From Nematostella vectensis (taxonomy: Eukaryota; Cnidaria; Anthozoa; Actiniaria; Edwardsiidae), in assembly GCF_932526225.1 (NCBI RefSeq), contig NC_064036.1, positions 12,455,181-12,519,180 of the forward strand: DNA of 64,000 nucleotides. Reading direction: 5' to 3'. The notes under the pieces are model-generated. The model was not told the origin of the DNA. It saw only the letters and a list, made by a program, of their open reading frames with translations, and ran no database searches. Positions 54,607-64,000 of the stretch are shown here, in pieces (position 1 is the stretch's first letter; every line of letters starts with the position of its first letter). The translations under genes were made by a program, and so were the position numbers.

Positions 54607-57600
54607 GTAAGTTTGCTAATTTGACGACTTCAGAGGGATAGCAAAGCAAGAATAATAATAAAAATATATTATGCAAAACATCAAGTTCCCCAGATGTGAT
54701 CTCGTTATTTGCCTCTTGCTGTGTTGTAAGCGCCAAAAAGTCCTGTTTTGATTACTTTTTATAAACATCTCTTTAGAATGCCTAGCTGCGTAGTGCATCC
54801 CGTCTTTTCATATCAGCTTGTGGCATCATGACTATCGTAAGATACAGTATTTCGCTCTGTCACTGTGGCGTTTTGTAACATTTGAGGCAATTTCCGCTAA
54901 ACACTATTTGGCAATAGAGAATTTTTCATTTTTTCCCACTTTTTGATTAAATGAGGCTAGTATTCTTTTTATTTAAACCGTTTTGCATTTTCTGCAAGTT
55001 CAAAATGTTGCTACTGTATAGTTGACGGCGGCACTTACATTATACCCGGTCTTTCTTGCTTAAAACAAATAAACAATTTAGCAATAAAGTAGACAACATA
55101 CAAGCAAACATGTAGATAAGCCATTCCCGGATATAAAGGTTGTCTAGTACATTACGAATTTCATTCTGTTATAAAAAAGGTCTATGAATAGATAACAATT
55201 GAGCCACTCTTTAAAACACGATTTTAGAATGAAAGTTTCTTTAAAGATTTAGAATTTAAAACTTCTTTAATTTATTTTTCACTTTCGAAATCTATAGTTA
55301 CTACATTAAAACACTAAAGTTTCTATGGGAACATTTCACAGATGTAAAATCGAGGTTTAAAGAAAAGTTAAAGGTAAAAGTAATGTGGTCTATTTGTCAT
55401 TCTCTAGAAAAAGGTCTATACATAGGTGACAATGTGAGCCACTAAAACACGATTTTAGTATGAAAGTTTCTTTTAAGATATAAAATTGAAAACTTCTTTA
55501 ATTTATTTTTCACTTTCGAAATATATAGTTACTACATAATAAATAGTAAAAAATATATAGTTACTACATGTGAACATTTCACAATATACAATTGAGGTTC
55601 AAAAAAAAGAATAAATATAAAAGTAAAGTGTTCAATTTGTCAAACAAAAAGACATCCCATTTCCTGCCCGCTCTTCAGTAAGCTACATATTTGCAAATGG
55701 TAAATGGTAATGCCGTATAATAATTTTCCAAAGCCTGTTACCGTTCAAACGATATTCAGCTACTTTGAATTCCCCTCAAGTGTTGGTCAATAGTTTTAGA
55801 TGGGCTTTTGGATAGGAAAAATCCGCGAGAGCTTGTTCCAAAGGCAATAAAGAAGCTTCTAGGGTAATAGTTAACGAGAATTCATTATATTCGTTAGCTC
55901 TCGTGTCCATTATTACATTCGATGCGTTGGTAAGCTGCTGGGAGCAACATTTCGATCCCCGTTCACTCAAAATAAGTTGCCCGCTGGGATGTAGTAACAC
56001 TTCAATTGAACGAGGTAGGCAGATGATTTTTGCCCAGATGATTGTTATTCTGAAGTTTAGAGACGGTGCAACACATAAAGAGAATGACTAATATAGATGG
56101 TTTCAAGATGATTTCAATTAGACGACCAAAGTTCTGCAACCACGCGAGTCAGTCAAGGAATAATGCCTAAAATGTTTCCTTATCAACCGGAGGCTTGCTT
56201 GATTACTTTGAGGCTAAGTTTTAAGCCATCGTTTTCGTGTTAGGGTAAACCAATTTAAATAACGACTGTTGTTACTACGCGCTCAAATAAAGGCTCAAAG
56301 TAAAGCTAAAGCAAATTTAAGCTCGCCCAAATGTCGAGTATCAAGATAGTACCCAAGGATAAAAGTAATGTTTTCAGTTTCAACCGAAAGCTGACAAATA
56401 AGGTTGCAGCCCTCGTCAGATATTATATTAATAATTTCTGGTAATCATTTCCCCGCCCTCTATAATCTTTTATTATAATGAATTTTATGACACGTAATTT
56501 TAATGTATTATCAATATGTTAGAAGCGAATCCATTGGCTTTTTATCCGTTCATTCTTAATAACATCCCTTAAAGAAAGCCTTTTTTATTTTTATATTTTA
56601 ATATGCTTTCTACTACACGCATGAATAGTAAGTATATCAGTTTGGATAGTGGTAGAGACAATCTGGCGATATTTTAATGTTATCACACATGATCCACTAA
56701 AATTAAATAATTAAAATAATTAAAATAAAATAATTGTTTTATTGGCCTGAAAGCTTACACTAGACCACTAGTTGCTTTCAGTGTCAGCAAATTCAACGAA
56801 AGCAAAGAAATATCGAGTCGACATCTTTTTAGAGGACATTTCCATTCGAGTCGTGCTTCGGCACATCTTTTAGTTTTTAAAAAAAATTGAAATTATTCTT
56901 ATGGATGCTTTCTCACACTTGGTACTTTGCTAAGGTAATAAAACGGCGGTTGGCAGAGGCTGTTCAAAGTGAATTTCTAGTGGAGCCCGCGGCCTTGCTG
57001 CATACGATATAAAGTTGCCGTGGTCAGGATGGGATTTCTTTTACTGTCGCTTGCCCACCCACTCGCCTCTACGCCGAATACCACGTGACAACCAACTAGC
57101 GTCTCTAATTGGTCAAGCAGAAAAGCGGCGCAAAAATACAATTGCGTTATTTTTAGTCGGTACTTAATCGGTCCAAAGGAATTTCATGAACTTAATTCTG
57201 AAGAATAGGATTCTTTATCACACTTATTATTTTGTCATGGTTACAAAATGGCGGCTTAACTCTTTATCACTTTCTTTTTTTAGAACTGTTATGATGTTGT
57301 TAGACTAATTTCTTTCATTTAATTGCAGGGTTTGTCATCGTATTTCACACGCATGCGTAGACCTCACATCTTTTCGTATGCATACGTCATGAAGGAACTA
57401 GTATTAAAAATGGGTTGGCGCAGAATCTGCTTGGTAGCGTCCGCTGACCAAGACGGTGTGGAGTTTGCGGGCTACGTGAAATACTTTGTAGTTAAGAACA
57501 AATGGAAACTTATCAGTGTTATATGGATTGACAGCGAAACAGAATCGAGAATAAACAAGCTTATTGGGGTTATAAATGACACAAAGGCCGAAGTTGTTAT

Positions 57601-60600
57601 GATGTATGGGCGGAATTCAAAAGCACAGTCATTTTTCCAAAAAGCAACCACTAAGTTTTCTAAAGATAACCTTATTTGGCTAATAACGGAACATTTGGGC
57701 TACGGGCTGCCTGTGGATTTATTACCAACAGGGATACTCAGAGTAAACCACAGGCAGACCATGTCAGAGTCACAGCATCTGAAGGACGTCGACTTATTGA
57801 CAGACGCGTTTGGTCTGTTTCTAGAGGGATTTAAGTTGGCCGCCAGTGAGATGTGCGGTGCCGGTATTCAGGCGGGAGAATGTTTGGAGCATGTACAGGT
57901 CGCTGACTTCAGGCGAATTTTTACAAGGTATGAATTTTGCAAGGTACGAATTTTTACAAGGTATGAAGGTTTGAGTTCGAGTATTACAAGTTACTCCAAA
58001 TAACTCGAGCCCACGGCAGTTCAGTTATTGATATTTCTATATATCTCCAACAAGCTCAGGTATATAGTCAGAGCAACTGAATATTTCTATGCTAAGACTA
58101 GCGCGATCTTATTGCGTTTTCATTTTGCTTCAGATACATACGCGACACCTCATACCAAGGAATCAGCGCTGCGTTTGCTGTAACTCAAACAGAGCAAGGA
58201 AAACCAAAAAGACCGGTCGATATATGGAACTTACAAAAAGACAGCTTTGGTCACAAGTACTGGACGCAAGTTGGACTCTGGACGCGATCAGGGCTCGCAC
58301 TTGACAGGTTCATGACAAGCACCGGCCCAGTGGAGCCGTATGTGTTACCTCCCAGGCAAACCCTTAGGGTACCTATTGTCTCAACGCCTGTATGGACACA
58401 AGTTGGCGAGGCCTACAAAGGCGGCCAACAGGGCGAGGATATGTGTATGAATGGAGAATTTTGCTATATGTACAATTCCACCGACAAAACAAAACTTGAA
58501 AGGACGACGTTCTGCTGCGTTGGGACGCAAATAGATCTTATAAAACTACTTGAAAGAGATCTTAATTTCAATGCAGAGATTTACTTTGTACCTGATGGGA
58601 AATGGGGAACGCAGCTTGCGTCAGATGAGTGGAACGGTTTGATGAATGAACTTGTGACGGGCAAAGGTGACATCACCGCTTTCTTGGGTATCAGCAGTCA
58701 GAGGCTAGCGGACGTCGAGTTTACGCAGCCGTACTTCACGCTACAGCTGACTATTCTCGTTAAGACGATAAACGCATCCGAGCTAAATCCGCGTGAGTAT
58801 TTTGTACCTGTCCTTGTATTATTGAGAAAAGTTCCCGTAACCACTATAATGAGCACGCTCTACTGTTAACAAGACAACTACTCAAAACTCACAAATTCAA
58901 CGATAGATGATTAACAATAACGAATTACACCGGATTTAAGCAGCTTTATGTTAGAGGGTTCAAGAAAGGATTTTATTTTTTAGATAAACGTTGTGAGCCG
59001 GATGCAAAGGGAGATGGTGAATTGTAGCCTGATTTTCATCCGGGGCCTGGGTCCTACCTTTCACTCCACCCCCAAACCCAGGCCCCGGCTGAAAATCAGG
59101 CTAGGCGACGAAAATGTATTTCTGCTTTCTCCCATTTCTGGAAATGCAATATGTTGAGAGACGTGTTACAGGTTAAAAAAACATTTTGAGATGTATATCT
59201 CATGATGTCACTTGTCACCAGCAAGCACAAACTGATAATCACTAGACATTGGTGTTTGTAGAAATACACTGGAATTTCCAAGACCCGTTTCATTGGGACC
59301 TGTGGGTGATGGTCATTGCATCGTGTAACATCGTGCTCGTGGTCATTTGGGCATTAGACAGGATGAGCCCTAGAGGACATCGCAGAAGGCTGAAGATACT
59401 ACAACAGGGAAATGCTCCAGTTGATAACGGGTTCACTCTTCTCGGTATGGAACTCACCTCACCATTTTGGGTTGGGTTGGTGCGTTTTTTCCCTGCTAGC
59501 AGAGGCCTCTTTTCTCTGTATTTCGCTGCGCTTGCGTTCGCGAGGAAAAGAGACCTCTGCCATGGGTAGAAACTGTTTTCGTTGCGCACGCGTGTGCGTT
59601 TCTAAGCGACCGCGCTTGACGTGCCAAAACCCGTACCATCGCGCGAAAGCTGTCAATATGCTAATATGCTTTGCATGGGTTTAGTCGCAAATTACGAATC
59701 AAACTCCGGTTAGTTCTCCTCTTCGAAAAAAGAAAACAACTGTTCAATATCAATCACCTAAAATGTCACTGAAATGATTGAACAGCAAATGCAGCAAAGA
59801 CGAGTTTTGTCTTGTTTGTGGGATAAATTTCAAGAAATGTAAATATCGCCCAGTTGGACTCGAAGAAAATGTTACATAATGTTTTTGTAAACTTAGATAA
59901 GCTAATTCCAGAAGAATATGCAAAACCTGTAAACGAAAGATTGACTCGTTAGTCAAAAGAGAGAAGATTCTGTATGAAGATAAGGCTTGAATGGCTTCTT
60001 TTATAATTCGTCTCGTGATATTTCTACGGAGGACGCCGTTTCGAATGCGGGCTTATTATCCTGCAGCGGGTATACGCTTCACGCATTTCTAGTCATTGTG
60101 GGCTCAAATAGTGGCCAGTAATTAATTAACGGAGCATGCGCTCTTGATCTCCCGTCCACGATCGTGGACGGCGGTTTGATCAAACGAACTTGCGACCCAT
60201 GGCAGAGGTATCTTTTCCTCGCGAACTCCAGCCTAGCGAAATACAGAGAAAAGAGGCCTCTTCTAGCAGGGAAGCGTTTTTTAAGCCTCCCCATCAAATG
60301 CCCATATATACTGCTTTCAATAGAAGCCACGTTTTTACCTAAGCAGCGAAGTTCGATATTCTTAAATTGCACACAACTTTGCTTGATTCGGGGGTGAAGG
60401 GTGCGTTCACACCATCGTCATCACTGCAGCATACAGGCATAGGAGGGTAGGCTCGTTACCATAAATATAAAAACCACAGGGGCCTTATAAAAGGCCAGAG
60501 TTCATGTGGTGTTGTATAACAAGTTGGCGGGGGTCTGTTTAGAAAGAAATAGATAAAAAAGATATTAGTATATTTTTACATTTATTTTATATACTAGTAT

Positions 60601-63168
60601 CACTATTTATCTCATTTCTGTTTGCTTTTCCTGGCAGACTCTATGAGTTACGTGTGGGGCGTTGCATTCAGCAAAGATATTGGAGCTGAGAATACTCCGC
60701 GAGGACCAAGCGCTCGGTTTGTTTCCATATTCTTTGCGTTCATGGCTTTGATTCTGGTGAATACGTACTGTGCCAACCTGACGGCTTTTCTACTCGAAGA
60801 CAACGTTGTGTTACCAATCTCAGGGGTGGAGGATCGAAAGGTATCTATATACATGAACTAATGGCATGTCTCGAAAGCAGTGAAATACAGCTTGGACTAA
60901 GCTCGGATAACAGTCAGGTGCTTTTATTTTATACTTTGCGCGTGTTTCCGTGTTTTTTATATATGCAGAAGCTCTGATAATAAGAAAGAGTATAAAAGAA
61001 TGCGCAGTCGGTCTCAATTTTATCGATAACAATACTAGCACAATACTAGCATCAATGACCCTTTTTACCCCGCATGGAATGGAATGTTTTTTTCTTGTTT
61101 TTCTATATTTGACTATAATGATAAAATCTTAGCGTCCACTTTTAGGTTCACAAAATGTTGTTTTACCATTCTAACAGCTATTAGACACAAGTTTATACCC
61201 GCCCGATGGGTTTCAGCTAGGAGTGGTCCAGGGATCGTTCGAGGAAGCTTTCTTCAAAAATCACAACAAAAAGGAGTTGCAGCTTCTCTACAACGTCAAT
61301 ATCAAAATCAACCTTGTCAAAGGCATGAACGAGGGGTTTGATCTCCTACAGAAAGGGTAAGTTTCCTTGGTAATCCCAGACGGATTTACTGGCGGTATAT
61401 TGACGCGTATACAAATGCGCGATTGGAAGTTTTCAAAATTCTGTGATAAGGAATCACATGCTCACTGCGTTAAAAATCAAAGGTAAACTTTTAAGATTTT
61501 CGCAAAATATTTTTCATATTAAGATGGTACATACAAAATTGTTGGTTAATAGTTTTTCGCGATAATTCCATCTACTACAAGCAGGCTACTTTGTCGTAAG
61601 TTAATAGCTTTTCATGGCACTCTAAAAATAAAGAAATGCTTGTGTGACCCATAAGGTCTTCAGACTGGCTGCCTCAGTGACGAACACTTGGCGATTTTAT
61701 GAAAAAAAGTACGAGTCTACACAGATATCAGCAAACAAAAAAGGAAAAGCAGTGGCTTACTTGAAGCTTATCATTGTCACTGTGGAACCATCAGTTAGAA
61801 TATCAGAATCCCGCAGCCAATACTGGAGATGATATTGAAGAATATTTTTTCTGCATTCAGAGAATACTTAGCTACAATGCTACAATAGTTAGCTATAATG
61901 CTAACAGAAATGATAGTTAAAAGCAAAACAGAGTCGCAAAATACACAAGTATGTCGAAAGATAATTTCCAAAAATATGAGTAGTCGCGTAATCAGGATTT
62001 GACAAGAAAAGTTCCGCACTTGACAAAAGACCAGGATTTGGCTGTTTTCCAAATAAGAAGGTGAGGTTAAATTAGGGGATGGGGGAGGGTTCTCTACGCG
62101 CAAGAATACCAGGTAGCGTATAGCTGGGTAAAGAATTCAATGATTGAACAGGAACAGTGTGTGATAGGCTAAGTTCAGCTAAACTCAATAAAAAATCATA
62201 TTTTTCTTAGTCGGGCACGTTTCGGATAGCGTGTCGGGGACAGTTCGCGCGTAACGAGGTAGTAGCTAAGATTACGCAACATTACTTGTCTCTAATGAAA
62301 CACAAAAAACGCGTCGCAAACAAGGCACATTTCAGCTAAATTAGAGAAAACGTCGTGGTTTATTATCAGATTTTAGCGTAACAGAACAGCGTTCCTACCA
62401 ACCTTGCCAATGCAAAGAGAAAGTTGACGTATGTTATCTCCTCGTTATTCTTCCAGGAAGCTTGATGGTCTTGTTGGAGATGAAGTCTCGTTGCAATCTC
62501 AAGCAAATGTCGACGACTGCAAGTTTAGTCTGATCAAAAAGAGCTTTTACAATCTTGGTGTGGCTTTTGCGTTTCCAAAGGGGTCCCCATGGGCAAGCGA
62601 AGCTACGTTATCAGTGCTGAAAAACCAAGAGAATGGTACCCTCGATCAGATCCGGAAACTCCGCTTTCCAAAAAACACGTGCCAAAAGCAAAGTGTCCGC
62701 AAATTTGGCATAGCTGACTTTAGCGGGTTGTTTGTCACAGTTGTCATAGTGATTGCATTCGGTTTGCTCGCTGTGATCTTCGAAGTTATTGTGGTCATCA
62801 TCTTAATGAAAGGGGAGAAATGTCTCGGAAAGGTTGGCGTGTTCCTTCGAGAATTTGTCCTCGGTGTCAAAGAGGGCGATCGTCTGCTCAATTTTCGTGA
62901 GCTCTACAGCTTCTCAATAACAGAAAAAAGCTGGAATATCAACAAGGACAAAAACAAACGGAAAACCAGCCCTGGGGTTTTGGGGTACCAGAATGGCGGC
63001 TTTGTTGTGACGCATGACGTCAGTGATGGCGTGACAAGAAGAATGCGGGAGCGATTGGACGTTACAGATGACATAGAGCTTGAAATAACTCCCGTAGACT
63101 TAAACCCATTAAATGAATTAAATAGTAACTGCATCAATCACAACAGAAAAAACGGCAGTAAAAAATGA
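54184..63168 (+). CDS. Ionotropic glutamate receptor, NMDA (GluN1)-like, seven exons
   Basis: Exons 54184-54606, 57329-57927, 58134-58792, 59262-59444, 60638-60840, 61178-61356, 62457-63168; all GT/AG and in phase, giving 985 residues. Signal peptide (KFVFLGLAIILSTLSG), amino-terminal domain in exons 1-3 (VLKMGWRRICLVASADQDG), S1 ligand-binding lobe (ITAFLGISSQRLADVEFTQP, with the Arg that holds the ligand carboxylate), M1 (LWVMVIASCNIVLVVIWAL), pore and M3 (SMSYVWGVAFSKDIG; VNTYCANLTAFLL), S2 (GVVQGSFEEAFF, YNLGVAFAFPKGSPW), M4 (LFVTVVIVIAFGLLAVIFEV) and a cytoplasmic tail of about 130 residues. The 'QRLADVEFTQPYF..QLTILVK' and M3 wording sits closest to GluN1-type subunits. The pore N-site position appears to be Ser. 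A ligand-gated cation channel at the plasma membrane. Confidence 0.9.
54607..57328. other. Intron 1 of the glutamate receptor gene
   Basis: AT-rich. A direct repeat of about 200 bp occurs at roughly 55178-55350 and 55410-55580 (shared block cttctttaatttatttttca). No gene. Confidence 0.45.
59025..59103. repeat. Near-perfect hairpin, 28-bp arms
   Basis: 59025-59052 and 59076-59103 are inverted copies with one mismatch in 28 (arms contain gattttcatccggggcctgg); 23-bp loop. In intron 3. Confidence 0.85.
59484..60276. mobile_element. Inverted-repeat element in intron 4
   Basis: Arms 59484-59572 and 60190-60276 pair (ctagcagaggcctcttttct / its complement, then 'ctgtatttcgct'). Related short pieces at 40486-40530. 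No ORF of note between. Confidence 0.6.
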
Positions 63169-63184
63169 TAAAAAACTGCTTAAT

Positions 63185-63190
63185 AATAAA
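63185..63190 (+). promoter_or_regulatory. Polyadenylation signal of the glutamate receptor gene
   Basis: AATAAA 17 bases after the stop codon; a second AATAAA at 63349-63354 is a better-spaced alternative. Confidence 0.5.
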
Positions 63191-63199
63191 CTATACCGT

Positions 63200-63845
63200 G
63201 TACAATATTTATAGAAAAAAATGCGAATATTGCTTTCCAAAAAAATCATGATGTATTTCAACATTACCTAATTGAACTAAAAGATTCCGAGCCCTTTATT
63301 GTTACATTGGAAATGTAGTGTAAATCATAACGATGGGGTGTTGGGATCAATAAATTGGTAAAATAAAAAGAAAGTGAACATTTCCCTTACTCTAGAAAGG
63401 GTGATGTTTGATTGTCAAAAAATGCTTACTCCCTCCCCTCCCCTCCCCTCCCTGTACAAACGGCTTCTTCCACAAATCAGACGCCGCCACCAGTCTCATC
63501 AATTGCTTGCTTGTTTCCCTCAATACTTAAACGGAATTACGTGAAACTTTTTTTTTGTGATAATTGTATGCGACGAGGAGGTATACTGCCATATGCATCA
63601 GCGCTAGGGTAAAATACGAGTTATAAAAGGCATTCTTTCTTTAGCTGAATATTCTACTTTATTTTGTTAATACTTTACAGATCGATGGGTTACAGTAGTT
63701 TCTTTTTACCATTGTTCAAAATATTATAATTAAGATAATAGAAATTAAAAAAAGGTTAGAGTAAAAAAATTAAAAACATTACAAACGTAAATGTTTAAGA
63801 ATCTAAGACAATCCAAGCAAGCCCATTTAGATTCGTATCCATTTT
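63200..63845. other. Intergenic stretch
   Basis: Contains a CCCTC-type simple repeat at about 63430-63452. No gene. Confidence 0.35.
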
Positions 63846-63849
63846 TTTT

Positions 63850-64000
63850 TTACTTAACGTTTTTCGACTCTTCTAGTTCCGGGCAGTACCCACATGTCTT
63901 TGCGCACTTGGTCTGCAAAAATGTGCGAATTCCATACGAGTTAGATTCGCATTTGATGCCCCCATAACTTGCAAAGAACTGTGAACAAGAGTGCGGGTAT
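63850..64000 (-). CDS. ShKT-domain protein, C-terminal end (continues beyond window)
   Basis: Stop at 63850-63852. The reading has HSCSQFFASYGG, IKC, FLQTKCAKTCGYC: five Cys in the ShKT spacing, with the sixth outside the window, then a short charged tail. ShKT modules occur in potassium-channel-blocking peptides but far more often as appendages of secreted proteases and matrix proteins, so no toxin function is implied. Confidence 0.7.
   Translation of the reverse strand, partial: YPHSCSQFFASYGGIKCESNSYGIRTFLQTKCAKTCGYCPELEESKNVK

Noticed and set aside
1-64000. tRNA and rRNA genes
   Set aside because: No cloverleaf with A/B-box sequence or rRNA core was recognised by eye; a covariance-model scan would be needed to exclude small RNAs.

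Overview
This window is animal nuclear DNA, most probably from an anthozoan cnidarian (sea anemone or coral). The reasons are split genes with GT/AG introns in consistent phase, a receptor tyrosine phosphatase locus, an NMDA-type glutamate receptor, a ShKT domain, and dense AT-rich repeats (Penelope-like, Tigger/pogo-like and Ty3/gypsy-like fragments and short fold-back elements). The species cannot be named from sequence alone.

Layout. Positions 1-50700 hold three head-to-tail copies, all on the minus strand, of a discoidin-domain receptor tyrosine phosphatase gene. Copy A (8896 down to the left edge) shows a signal peptide and four F5/8C domains and continues outside the window. Copy B (40930 down to 16556) is complete: signal peptide, four F5/8C, Ig, FN3 repeats, transmembrane segment and one PTP domain. 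Every exon joins in phase except at one juxtamembrane junction. Copy C (50340 down to 41321) stops after the first FN3 and carries a stop codon and a 2-base frameshift. Between copies A and B (about 9-16.5 kb) lies a transposon graveyard with a gag fragment, a RecQ-like helicase remnant and fold-back elements.

Intron 1 of copy B contains an 11.2 kb GC-rich virus-like mobile element (28776-39989) of Polinton/Maverick type. It has terminal inverted repeats of about 470 bp and a 6-bp target duplication, and copies A and C provide the empty site. It encodes a retroviral-type integrase, an A32-type packaging ATPase, a major capsid protein, a penton-like minor capsid protein, a 505-residue protein of unknown function, predicted membrane proteins, and an unusual replication gene. 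That gene joins a small family-B polymerase-like region, a superfamily 1 helicase and an HNH-type zinc endonuclease. No full protein-primed polymerase and no adenovirus-type protease were seen. Several genes carry frameshifts or stops, so the copy is decaying.

The right part (54184-63168, plus strand) is a seven-exon ionotropic glutamate receptor of GluN1-like type; all introns are in phase and the predicted protein has 985 residues. The last 150 bases hold the 3' end of a minus-strand ShKT-domain gene.

How the parts relate: the element's genes form a self-contained replication, integration and virion set unrelated to the host genes. The receptor copies share old insertions (Penelope-like, Tigger-like) in different states, which records the order of duplication, insertion and deletion.
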